Positions 52,594-63,001 of a stretch of DNA of 64,000 nt are shown one piece after another. A program made the translations under genes and the position numbers. This stretch comes from Gliomastix tumulicola. Lineage: Eukaryota; Ascomycota; Sordariomycetes; Hypocreales; Bionectriaceae. The first letter of the stretch is position 1. Each line of letters opens with the position of its first letter. The stretch is taken from assembly GCA_001599755.1 (NCBI GenBank), contig BCHX01000003.1, positions 1,361,015 through 1,425,014 on the forward strand, read 5' to 3'. The notes beneath the pieces were generated by a model. That model was not told the DNA's origin, ran no database searches, and saw nothing but the letters and a program-made list of their open reading frames with translations.

Positions 52594-54325
52594 CTAGTCT
52601 CTGACCCAGCCTGGCACATCCTGCGGGTCGAACTCGCCATCGTACCTCCTCTCCTGAATGGCCTGCCACACGTTCGGCCAGCCTGCGAGTACGGGTCCCT
52701 TGGCCTTGGCCCCGATGATGGCGAACCGTGCCTGGCCGTGGGCGATGAAACCGTGCATGAGACCCTGCTGTATCAGCGTCGCGACCATCATCTCCACGTC
52801 GGCCGGGGTGACCATGGCGTTGCCCCATATCACGCCCTCGTTCGGTCGCAGCTTTTGCGGGCCGTTGGGGGGTGGTGTGAGGGTGGTGACGGCCTCGGAA
52901 GACGGGTTGTTGCCGTTGGTGAGCATGCTGGGGAAGGCGGACGACGACGAGGACGGACCGGGTGTCCAGCCCTCGAGGCGGCGTTGGATGTACACGGCCA
53001 CGGTGTGCAGGTCTGCGAGATCGAGGGTCGCGGCCTTGCGGGAGTTGGCGTCGGTGGGCGGGACGTACGTCAGCATGAAGGTCCTCCTGCCCAGCGCCCG
53101 CCACAGCAGCGGCCGCAGCCTGTGCGTCAGGGCCAGCAGCAGGCCCCTGTCGAAGAGCCAGGACTCGTGCGCGGCCAGGTGGCTCTGCAGCAGGGCGAAG
53201 TCGCCGGCGCGGACGGCGGCGCAGAGCGGGTGGAAGATGGGCGCGAGGACGTGCGCGGCCTCGGGCCGGGCGAGGAGCTGCCGGGACGGGAAGCGGCCGA
53301 GGAGGATGTTGGCCGGGATGAGGTAGGTGAGGATGCGCGTGCGGTGGGCGACGTGCGAGGGGAGCGTCTGCAGGTAGGCGGCCTCGAGGCAGGCGGCGGC
53401 GCGGAGGTAGTGGTGGCCGATGGAGAAGCTGAAGCGGCCGAGGTAGTAGAGGAAGGTGACCCTCTGGGCGGCCGGGTAGAGGGCCAGCGGCGGGGAGTTG
53501 GTGGTCAGCTGGACGAAGATCATCTTGGCGAGCTGCGTCCTCCGGCACTTTTGGATGCGTGTGAGCGTGAGTGAGTGAGTGAGTGAGTGTGTGTGTGAGC
53601 TTGGGCGACGTGTTGTCGTGACATACCGCGAAGAGGAGCTTGAGGACTAGGTTGGCGGCCATGTAGATGCCCTCCTTCTTCCCCTTGACCGTGTTCCGGT
53701 CACTCGACCTGTCGTTCAGACAGTTGGTGTAGATCTTCTGGATGATCTCTGCCGAGGCCTCGACGACAGACTTGCGGCCCTCGCCGTCAGACGAACCACC
53801 CATGCGCCGCGCGAGGTCGGGCCGCTTGTGCAGTGTCATGGTGAGCTGTGAGAGAGTCTCAGACAGCGACAGCGCCGTCTTGAGCATGATGGCGCCGGAC
53901 GTCGGGTTAGAAAAGGCCGTGTTGCATGAGCTGGAGCCGCCGTTAGCGAGTTGACCCTCCCCCCCCCCCTTCATCTCCTGGATCTCTGCGTACTTGACAA
54001 GGTTGCTGAGCAGCTGGTGCGCACCAGCCAGATCCTCAAAGTTGACATCCCTCCAGAAGTGGAAATAGTCCTTCATGAAGGCCTGGAAGCCCGGCCAGAC
54101 GGCACCGCTCCCGTCATTGTCATCGTCGTAGTCTATTGGTAGACTCTGCTCGATGACGGCGTCGAGGTCCCCGTCGCGCGGCCGCTGCGCCTTCAGCTCC
54201 TTCTGCAGGTTGTAGTACGAGGCGGACGAGTTGGGATGGACCTGCAGCCAGGCGCGCAGGTTGTCGCTGTCCTGGGCGCGGACGTACTGGCGGATCTGGT
54301 TGAGGAATTGGACGTGGAGGGCCAT
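52594..54325 (-). CDS. CSN12: PCI-domain protein CSN12 (Thp1/PCID2 family)
   Basis: Probable COP9-signalosome-associated or TREX-2-like PCI protein acting in mRNA export and transcription. Exons 54325..53627 and 53547..52594 give 550 aa. The intron (53626..53548) contains a GAGT microsatellite; skipping it joins LVLKLLFA to CRRTQLAKMIF, as in relatives. The TPR-like centre (AAQRVTFLYYLGRFSFSIGH, YLIPANILLGRFPS) leads into the C-terminal PCI winged helix (DVEMMVATLIQQGLMHGFIA, then HGQARFAIIG). A Gly/Ser-rich insert near residue 125 and a Ser run in the PCI domain (about 425) are loops. It ends in VPGWVRD. CSN12 is the usual fungal name; the relation to the signalosome itself is loose. Confidence 0.88.
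53567..53590. repeat. GAGT tetranucleotide repeat inside the CSN12 intron
   Basis: About six GTGA/GAGT units followed by GT repeats fill the 3' half of the 79-nt CSN12 intron. In the transcript this is a TCAC-type polypyrimidine run before the acceptor. Confidence 0.85.
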
Positions 54326-54627
54326 GGCGAGAGGTGTGTAGAGGCTCTGGATCGTTGATCTGCGCTTCGACTACATGGCATGAAAGATTGAAGGTGATAG
54401 ACGCGGAATTGGACAAGGGTGAGTGAGGATGAGGTTGGTGATGAGAAGAAGTTGGACAAGCTTCTTTGTGTGAGATGCCTGCAGCTTATTGAGTCGTGGG
54501 TGGGGCCATACAATGCAACAGCGTCTAATCATACAATAGCAAGGCGGACAAACATTTACATACACGCCTAGAATTTAATAGATTGTTACAAAAAAACATG
54601 CTTATTATTCATTAATCATACATTGAT
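54326..54627. other. Intergenic region between ERG10 3' end and CSN12 5' end
   Basis: 302 bp carrying the CSN12 promoter on the minus strand and the ERG10 3' flank. No motif stands out. Confidence 0.35.
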
Positions 54628-55974
54628 TTAGACGGACTCGATCCGCTGGACCACCACAGCCGTAGCGGCACCACCACCGTTGCAGATGGCAGCAACACCA
54701 TACTCACCAGGCTTCAGCTGGTGAAGGAGCGTCGTCAGGATCCTTGACCCGGAGCTGCCCAGTGCGTGACCGAGAGAGATGGCACCGCCTAGCGGGTTCA
54801 CCTTGGCACCGTCAAGGCCCAGGATCTTCTGGTTGGCCAGGATGACGCCGGCAAAGGCCTCGTTGAACTCCCACACGGCCACCTGGTCCTGCGTGATGCC
54901 CGCGCGCTCGAGGGCGATGGGCACCGCCTTGGCCGGAGCAACGGGGAAGTCGATCGGGGCCATGGCGGCGTCGGCGTAACCGGCGATGCGGGCCAGCACG
55001 CGGGAGCCGGCGCCGTACTGCTGCGCAATGGCCTTGCTGCCGAGCACGAGGGCACTGGCACCGTCGTTGAGCGTCGACGAGTTGGCGGCCGTCACGCTGC
55101 CGGTGCCGTCGCGGACAAAGGCCGGCTTGAGCGTCGGGATCTTGTCCAGCTTGACGTCGAGGTAGCCCTCGTCCGTGTCGATGATGGTGTCGCCCTTGCG
55201 GCCCGGCACCGTCACGGGCGCGATCTCGTCAGCGAAGGCCTTCCGGGCCCACGCGTCCTGCGCATTCTTGTACGACCGGATGGCGTACTCATCCTGCTGC
55301 TCCCGCGTGATGCTGTGCGTCTTGACCGTGTTCTCGGCGCAGTTGCCCATGTGGAACTTGTCGTACACGTCCGTCAGGCCGTCCTTGAGCAGGCCGTCCT
55401 CCATCTGGACGTGGCCAAAGGGCGGCAGCCCGCTCGCGCGCGGCACGTAGTACGGGATCCGCGTCATGTTCTCCATGCCGCCGGCGACCTGCGCCTCGGC
55501 GAGGCCCAGCTGGATGTTCTGCGCCGCGAAGACGACGGCCTTGAGGCCGGAGGCGCAGACCTTGTTGATGGTGACGGCCTCGACGGACTGCGGCAGGCCG
55601 GCGAAGATGGAGGCCTGGCGCGCGGGCGCCTGGCCGATGGAGCCCGAGAGCACGTTGCCCATGTAGACGTCGGTGATCTTCTCGACGGGGACGTTGGACT
55701 TTTCGAGGGCCGACTTGATGGCGACGGCGCCGAGCTTGGGGGCCGGCACGGTCGTGAAGGAGCCATTGAACTGGCCAGGCTGTTAGCACGCGGATGTATC
55801 GTAGGGAAGGGAGCTCCGGCTTACCTTGGCCGTCGGCGTCCGGGAAGCACTGAGGATGTAGGCGTCTTGGATCTCCTTGCGAAGGGTAGCACTGGTGGAG
55901 AAGCAACGGACGGCTTTCACATGCCGCGAGGCCAGGCCCGTTAGTGTCTGTGGCCTCAGCTGTGTCAGAACCAT
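54628..55974 (-). CDS. ERG10: Acetyl-CoA acetyltransferase (thiolase II), mitochondrial
   Basis: Joins two acetyl-CoA molecules to acetoacetyl-CoA, or splits them. Exons 55974..55825 and 55770..54628 give 430 aa. The first 35 residues (TGLASRHVKAVRCFSTSATL) are basic and end in an R-C-F-S-T-S context, a standard mitochondrial cleavage site. Catalytic residues are visible: Cys122 in INKVCASGLKAVVFAAQN, His385 in NPLGGAISLGHALGSSG and Cys413 in AICNGGGAA. EFNEAFAGVI is also conserved. The presequence suggests ketone-body/isoleucine or fatty-acid metabolism rather than the sterol route, for which a cytosolic form would be expected elsewhere. The intron is 54 nt. Confidence 0.93.
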
Positions 55975-56691
55975 TGTGGCGGTTGTGCGTGGTCGTCACC
56001 GGTGAATGAGTAGAGCACTGGAGGGAATCAACCTGGACCGAGAGGCAAGAATCAATCAATGTACAAGAAGAGAAAAGACAAGCTGACCCCGGAATGTGTC
56101 GACGGCCCGTGGTTATGAACATTCGCCCTCGGCCCTCTTCGGCTTAATGCGGGGGGAGAAGCTTTCCCCCAGAATCGGAACCTCACCTTTCCGAACTGAG
56201 AAGACACATCGGATCCGAAGCGCCAACCATCGTCGACGGCCCTGTAAAGCGCCCACGTGAAGGATCTGCTACTATGGCTGTCGTTCGGCAGAAGGCGCCG
56301 TCGCCCATCCAAGACTTCGGCGCTTTTCTCCGTTATGATTTACTCAAACATCATCAGTGCTGCATGTGCCATCAGCAGTCCCCAGACTGCGTGGCGTTGC
56401 TCTGTCACGTGAGCCGTTTGTCAAAAGACCTCCCTGTGATTGGCCACCCGAAGGCGTTGCTTAGGCTCTCCTGGTCTCGCCTGATTTCTGCCTCCACTGC
56501 CTTAGGTTAGCCTCAATCTTATCCGTTCATACCCAAACTTGCGTGAACCCTCCGAGTGATGACCAATCTGCACGCTTGATATCTTCGCCCCAACGCATCG
56601 ACCATCTTCAACAGCCTCGCGACACGCGACACACGACACGGCGACCGACTTTTTTTGCTCTCTTCTTCTTCGTATCTACTAGCTCTACACA
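55975..56691. promoter_or_regulatory. Divergent promoter region of ERG10 and RAD6
   Basis: About 720 bp between two divergent starts. The RAD6 leader has a T tract and CT-rich stretches just before the start codon. No TATA box is evident. Confidence 0.4.
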
Positions 56692-57344
56692 ATGTCGACC
56701 GCAGCCCGCCGTCGCTTGATGCGTGACTTCAAGGTTCGCCCCCCTCTCGTCCCGACGTCCAGACCATCACGAGCTTCACTCCGAACTGACACCGTCGCAG
56801 CGCATGCAGACCGATCCTCCCGCTGGAGTGTCTGCCTCGCCTGTGCCTGATAATGTCATGACATGGTGAGTCCTTTCCCTTCTCGATTGACGGCTGGCCC
56901 TTTTCTCACGCGCAGCGCTTCCAGGAACGCCGTAATCATCGGTCCCGCAGACACGCCCTTCGAGGATGGCACGTTCAGGCTTGTCATGCAGTTCGAAGAG
57001 CAGTATCCCAACAAACCGCCGCAAGTCAAGTTCATCAGCCAGATGTTCCACCCGAACGTATACGCCACCGGAGAGCTGTGCCTCGATATCCTCCAAAACC
57101 GATGGAGTCCGACCTACGACGTTGCCGCCGTGCTCACCAGTATTCAGAGGTACGCTATTTTGGATCTGAAAGGGGGGAAGTCACAAGGCTGGAAAGAAAC
57201 TGTTATGCTGACCGCAGTAGTCTACTCAACGACCCGAACACCGGATCGCCCGCCAACGTCGAGGCGTCCAACCTCTACAAAGACAACCGGAAGGAGTACA
57301 CCAAGCGGGTCCGCGAGACGGTCGAGAAGAGCTGGGAAGACTGA
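56692..57344 (+). CDS. RAD6: Ubiquitin-conjugating enzyme E2 RAD6/UBC2
   Basis: E2 enzyme for H2B and PCNA monoubiquitination, so for chromatin control and post-replication repair, and for the N-degron pathway. Exons 56692..56733, 56801..56865, 56925..57149 and 57221..57344 give 151 aa, exactly the size of the filamentous-fungal orthologues (mus-8 in Neurospora). The active-site cysteine is Cys88 in YATGELCLDILQNRWSPTYD. Other E2 marks are MRDFKRMQTDPPAGVSASPV, FHPNVY and the C-terminus TKRVRETVEKSWED. Intron 1 has a weak donor (GTTCGC). The last intron ends in tandem acceptors CAG-TAG; the second gives the usual TSIQSLLNDP, the first would insert one Ser. No acidic tail, unlike yeast Rad6. 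Confidence 0.96.
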
Positions 57345-58208
57345 GGGGCGACCCGGGGGGAGATCACTGTTTCCCAACTTCACTCCCTCCCCTCCCCTAT
57401 ACTGTAATCGTACGAGCCACGGATGATTTCTGACGAAGCGGGTGTGTGGTGGAACGAGAGAGAGACAGAGAGCTGGTGTTTTCGGGCGTTAGGGGCGTGA
57501 ACGACTTTCAACGACTTTCACTATACTATTCATGACTAGGTTGACAAATACCAAGGGTGGTGTGTTTTCCATCCACAGAGGAGGGGAGAGAAGATGCTGC
57601 TCATGCCTGGCGCTTTGGATCGGCTCTTTGGTTGCGATCAGTATAGGTTCTGGGATTTCTTGAGAATCAAATGATATCCAATACCAGTACTTGAGCTGAT
57701 TTTGATATACGCCATGTGCCACTTGACATACGGTTGAGAGTCATCCCGTATTGTTTTTGGGGCCCGACCCAGCCTCCCGCTTGCCATCCTGACCCTCATT
57801 GATATTCGGCCGCCCCCAACAAATGACGGGGTTCAAGGGATGAGGGGACTTGACAGCGTTAGCGGAGTGGCGCCGGAGTCTCCCGGGCGGTGCTTAGCGC
57901 AGTCCGTCTTGGACCTTTGGGGGAACCAAATTGGACCCTGGCGGCTCTACGGATAGATGCATGCACCTGGATCTCTTCCCAACGTGCCTTGGACTGCGAG
58001 CTGTACATTCACAGCCACCACTATTCCTCCATACTCTCAACTTTAAGGACTAGGGTGGCTGGGAAACAACTGCTATATATAACCCAGCATAGCAACTTTG
58101 GGACGCCACTAGAACGATGCACCCTGAGCTACATCCAATAATAACCCGTGGCAAAATCAGAACATTTATCAGTCACATACACTCCGTGCTGAAAAGTCAA
58201 AAGTTGAA
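57345..58208. other. Intergenic region upstream of the metallophosphoesterase
   Basis: About 860 bp with the RAD6 3' end and the promoter of the next gene. A TATATATAA lies at 58074-58082. Short frames are not supported. Confidence 0.45.
58074..58082 (+). promoter_or_regulatory. TATA box of the metallophosphoesterase gene
   Basis: TATATATAA stands 127 bp before the start codon, a usual distance for a fungal TATA element. It is one of the few strong TATA boxes in the window, which suggests a regulated gene. Confidence 0.5.
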
Positions 58209-59138
58209 ATGGCAAATCGGGTAGCCGCAGACGCTTCACGGTTCATCCGGAGCCTCGTATCGCGGGCTTCCGGGTTGCGATTAGCTTATCCCTTCCGGCG
58301 ACTGCAGTATATGTCGGACCTGCATCTGGAAGTCGGACAGCAGTACGAATCCTTTGACTTCCCCGTCAAGGCGCCTTATCTCGTCCTAGGCGGCGACATA
58401 GGACGATTGATCGACTACGAGGGGTATCTCGGTTTCCTGCGGCGGCAGGTCGCCCGATACGAGCGTGTCTTGCTCGTGCTCGGAAACCATGAGTTCTATG
58501 GCACGAGCCTCCCCGAGGGTGTGTGGAAGGCTCGAGAGCTGGAGCGTGAGCCGACCTTGGAGGGCAAGGTGACTCTTCTGCAGCAGGGCCGGTATGATCT
58601 CGATGTTGGAACCGAGTCGGTCGATCCCGGCATCACCATTCTGGGGTGTGTGCTGTGGTCTCGGATCGCACCCGAGTCGGCGGAGAGAATCGCCGGAGCA
58701 GTAAGCGATTTCAGACAGATCCAAGGCTGGACACCCGATGCTCACAACGCCGCACACGCTGCAGACCTGTCATGGCTGCAAGCTGAGCTCGAGCGCATCC
58801 GTGAGGAAGACAAGGACAAGCCCATTCCACGGCAAGTCGTGATCGTCACGCATCACGCGCCCGTGGCCAAGAACACAGCGAGCCCACGGCATAACGACAG
58901 TCCTTTCAAGACCGCGTTCTCAACAGATGTCTGCACGGGCAGGAGCTGGAGTGCAGTCAGGTACTGGATCTTCGGCCACACTCACTGGACGACTGACATG
59001 AGAGCCAAGAATGGTGTGTCTCTCGTCAGCAACCAGCGAGGCTATGTCTTTCCGGGGCAGACACGCCCGATCGATCAAGGGACATTGGAGCTTCCGGCCA
59101 AGCATGTCTTCGATCCGTCGAGGTGCATCCAGCTCTGA
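58209..59138 (+). CDS. Calcineurin-like metallophosphoesterase
   Basis: Intronless, 309 aa. The five metal-binding motifs of the calcineurin-like phosphoesterase fold are in order: SDLHLE (36-41), GGDIGRL (about 61), GNHEFYG (about 92), THHAP (about 215) and GHTHWTTD (about 257). The N-terminal 30 residues are basic with no acidic residue until the Asp at 8 (ASRFIRSLVSRASGLRLAYP) and might target a membrane or mitochondria. The substrate is unknown; fungal homologues are annotated simply as Ser/Thr phosphatase-like. A strong TATA box precedes it, unlike the housekeeping genes around it. The cluster RAD6-MPE-kinesin is all on the plus strand but widely spaced. Confidence 0.88.
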   Translation: MANRVAADASRFIRSLVSRASGLRLAYPFRRLQYMSDLHLEVGQQYESFDFPVKAPYLVLGGDIGRLIDYEGYLGFLRRQVARYERVLLVLGNHEFYGTSLPEGVWKARELEREPTLEGKVTLLQQGRYDLDVGTESVDPGITILGCVLWSRIAPESAERIAGAVSDFRQIQGWTPDAHNAAHAADLSWLQAELERIREEDKDKPIPRQVVIVTHHAPVAKNTASPRHNDSPFKTAFSTDVCTGRSWSAVRYWIFGHTHWTTDMRAKNGVSLVSNQRGYVFPGQTRPIDQGTLELPAKHVFDPSRCIQL

Positions 59139-60103
59139 GTGGATGCGTTGAATGGTTGCGACGCTGGATACTCAAACGAGGGATACTGAAACTGTCACTA
59201 TCAAATACAAGCGTGATGTTTAATAGGGAGTATGGCATTCTTGAAGAGGCCAATACTCGCTGTTTTTGCAGGTAGATTCCCATGCATGCTCCCACTCAAC
59301 ATTGAGAGGTTGGACAGCTTGACAGAGTGACACGAGCTCGAGCTAAAAGCGGCCTGACTAAGCCGATTGGGGCTGTTAGATGCCACGACCAGGTTTCGCG
59401 GTGGGGGGCAAGTGACACAAAAAGCTGCATGGCGACACGAACATCGGTTGCTTGCATCGGAGGATTTGACACGCAGTAGACCAAGATAAGGCTCAAAGTC
59501 GGTGAATCATAATGTGTAATACTAGAAATACCACTCAATACATTCGAACTACCGTATATACTTCTCGAAGTACCATATAGACTGGCAGGGCAGTCAACAG
59601 CCATCCAGATCCTTTTTGTCGCCCACCCGCACCAAGGTCCTGGCAATCTGTCGCGTCAACGGGCTCCCACCACATAACATCGCTTCAGCGTCTCCATTGT
59701 CAACATACCACCAACCCTCGCTTCGTCTGGGCTAAAGGCAGTCTAGGGTCCTCTCCTTTCCTATCGTCCCTGGCTCCAAGTCTAGCTCGTCTGTATCTTC
59801 GCTCTTGCTTTTGACGACTGCCTTCCGCCCCCCTCATTCTTTTCTCACCGCACTGCTGAGGGCGTCTCCGTCGTCCACTTTTACCGTGATCGAGCCCGCC
59901 CCCCCCTGATTCCCAGAGTCGAGGGCTGAGCACCTCACCGTCGTTGCGTCTTGGTATCCCTCGGGGCGTCGCTGTCGCCCGCGGTGCTGCCTGCCGTTTT
60001 GCGATTTCCCCTTCGGCGTCGAATTCCGAGTCCGTGCTCGACTCTCTCGAGACCGCCTTCATGATTGCGGTGTCGCCCTGACATCGACACAACCACCGCC
60101 ATC
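59139..60103. other. Intergenic region upstream of kinesin
   Basis: About 965 bp. The 400 bp before the kinesin start are CT-rich (for example 59800-59930), typical of a long fungal leader. No gene seen. Confidence 0.45.
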
Positions 60104-63001
60104 ATGTCCGCCGCCAACACCATCAAGGTTGTCGCCCGATTCCGACCGCAGAACAGGGTCGAGCTGGAGTCGGGCGGCAAGCCAATCGTGAGATTCGACT
60201 CGGAGGAGACATGTACCCTTGACGTGAGTACAACAAGCCCACGTGCCTTCGTCGACAAAATCCCCCGACTAACCGTTCTTTACCGCAGTCCAAGGAAGCG
60301 CAAGGCAGCTTCACGTTCGACCGAGTCTTTGATATGGATTGTAGGCAGCAGGACATCTTCGACTTCTCTATCCGCCCCACGGTCGACGATATCCTCAATG
60401 GTTACAACGGTACCGTCTTCGCCTACGGCCAGACGGGTGCCGGTAAGTCGTACACGATGATGGGCTCCAATATCGACGACGAGGAAGGGAGGGGTGTCAT
60501 CCCGCGCATTGTCGAGCAGATCTTCGCCAGCATCATGACCAGCCCCAGCACCATCGAGTACACCGTGCGCGTGAGCTACATGGAGATCTACATGGAGAAG
60601 ATCCGCGATCTGCTGCAGCCGGTGAACGACAACCTCCCCGTCCACGAGGAGAAGAACCGCGGCGTCTACGTCAAGGGCCTGTTGGAGATCTACGTCTCGA
60701 CCGTCCAGGAGGTCTACGAGGTGATGAGGAGAGGAGGAGCCGCCCGAGCCGTCGCCGCCACCAACATGAACCAGGAGTCCTCGAGATCACATTCCATCTT
60801 CGTCATCACCGTCACGCAGAAGAACGTCGAGACCGGGTCGGCCAAGAGTGGTCAGCTTTTCCTCGTCGACTTAGCGGGGAGTGAAAAGGTGGGGAAGACT
60901 GGAGCCAGCGGACAGACGCTCGAGGAGGCCAAGAAGATTAACAAGAGTTTGAGTGCTCTGGGTATGGTCATCAACGCGCTGACGGATGGGAAATCGTCGC
61001 ACGTTCCGTACCGAGACTCCAAGTTGACGCGAATCCTGCAAGAGTCGCTCGGTGGTAACAGTCGGACCTCTCTCATCATCAACTGCTCACCGAGTAGCTA
61101 CAACGACGTCGAGACCCTCGGCACCCTGCGGTTCGGTACCCGAGCGAAGTCTATTAAGAACAAGGCCAAAGTCAATGCTGAGCTTAGTCCAGCTGAGCTC
61201 AAGTCTCTGCTCAAGAAGGCTCAGGGGCAGGTCACCAGCTTCGAGAGCTACATCTCCAACTTGGAGGGTGAGATTCAGCTCTGGCGTGCCGGCGAGGCCG
61301 TTCCGAAGGAGAGGTGGGCACAGCCCTTGGCCGCCGATGGTGTTTCTGGCGCGAAGGCCGATAGCAGGGCTCCTCGCCCATCGACCCCGTCTCGCCTCAC
61401 GGCAGACAGCCGCTCAGAAACACCAGCTATCTCGGAACGTTCCGGCACACCGAGCATACCCATCGACAAGGATGAGCGTGATGAGTTCCTCAGGCGGGAG
61501 AACGAGCTGCAGGATCAGCTGGCCGAGAGGGAGACGCAGGCGGCTACAGCAGAGAAGCAGCTGCGGGAGACCAAGGACGAGCTGTCATATCTTAAGGAAC
61601 ATGACAGCAAAGTAGGCAAGGAGAACGAGAAGCTGACTTCCGAGGTCAACGAGTTTAAGATGCAGCTCGAGCGTCTCAACTTCGAGGGCAAGGAGGCGCA
61701 GATCACCATGGACGCCCTCAAGGAGGCCAATGGCGAGCTGACTACTGAGTTGGATGATGTTAAGCAGCAGCTGCTTGACGTCAAGATGAGCGCCAAGGAG
61801 ACTGGGGCGGCTCTGGACGAGAAGGAGAAGAGGAAGGCGGAGAAGATGGCCAAGATGATGGCTGGCTTCGATCTCGGCGGCGAGGTCTTCAGTGATAATG
61901 AGCGCTCCATCGGGGAGGCCATCAGCCAGATCGACGCGCTCTACGAGCAGAGCTCAGTGGGCGATCATATCGCTCCTGATGAGTTTAAGGCACTCCGGGC
62001 ACGGCTTGTCGAGACGCAAGGCATCGTGAGGCAAGCAGAGCTGTCCATGTACAGCGCTTCCTCGAGCGATCTGGACACTCGCCGCCGTCAGGAGCTGGAG
62101 GAGAGGCTGTCCGCGCTTCAGCAGGAGTACGAGGACGCTCTGACGAGGAACCTGAGCGAGGCCGATATCGAGGAAGTCAAGGCGCGCCTGGAGCATGTCT
62201 ACGCAAGCCGCCAGAACACTCAGACCCAGCTTGTGGATGAGCTCAAGGCCGACATTACGCAGAAGGCATCCGAGAACACCCGGATGAAGACGCTCATCGA
62301 GGACCTGCAGCAGCGCGTCAAGGCGGGCACGGCCGCCCCGCTGGCCAACGGCAAGACGATCCAGCAGCAGATTGCCGAGTTTGATGTCATGAAGAAGAGC
62401 CTCATGCGGGATCTGCAGAACCGCTGCGAGCGCGTCGTGGAGCTCGAGATCTCGTTGGACGAGACGCGGGAGCAGTATAACAACGTCCTGCGTTCGTCCA
62501 ACAACCGAGCCCAGCAGAAGAAGATGGCCTTCTTGGAGAGGAACCTGGAGCAGCTGACCCAGGTCCAGCGCCAGCTGGTTGAGCAGAACTCGGCCCTCAA
62601 GAAGGAGGTCGCGATCGCGGAGCGCAAGCTCATTGCTCGGAATGAGCGGATCCAGAGCCTTGAGGGTCTCCTGCAGGATAGCCAGGAGAAGATGGCAGCT
62701 GCGAATCACAAGTATATCTCACCCCAGTACTCTCTTAACTTCACAATACTAATCGTAACTTAGATTCGAGGTGCAGCTTGCGGCCGTCAAGGAGCGTCTC
62801 GAGAGCGCCAAGGCGGGCAGCACTCGAGGTCTCAACCAGGGCAACGGCGGCTTCAGCTTCGCCGGCGCCGGCAGCCGCATCGCGAAGCCTCTCCGTGGCG
62901 GCGGCGGCGGCGATGGGCCCAACATCCCCACGATCCAGGGCCTCCAGCAGAACGACACGACCACCAGCAACAAGCGTTCCAGCTGGTTCTTCAAGACATG
63001 A
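60104..63001 (+). CDS. KIN1: Conventional kinesin heavy chain (kinesin-1)
   Basis: Plus-end-directed microtubule motor that moves vesicles and dynein toward hyphal tips. Exons 60104..60223, 60289..62711 and 62764..63001 give 926 aa, the length of Neurospora NKIN. The motor domain (1 to about 335) has the P-loop GQTGAGKS (87-94), switch I NMNQESSRSHS, switch II DLAGSEKVG and HVPYRDSKLTRILQESLGGN. A neck coil follows; then a Ser/Pro-rich hinge (about 385-430) and long coiled coils to about 850. The tail contains KKMAFLERNLEQLTQVQRQL, the fungal cargo/light-chain-like region, and the Gly-rich auto-inhibitory IAK motif (AGSRIAKPLRGGG). It ends in KRSSWFFKT, a conserved fungal kinesin terminus encoded by the last exon. 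Without the last splice the tail would be lost. Confidence 0.97.

Noticed and set aside
52487..54325. 612-codon read-through version of CSN12 without splicing
   Set aside because: Reading through the intron turns the second half into Arg/Pro-rich nonsense; splicing restores the PCI domain.
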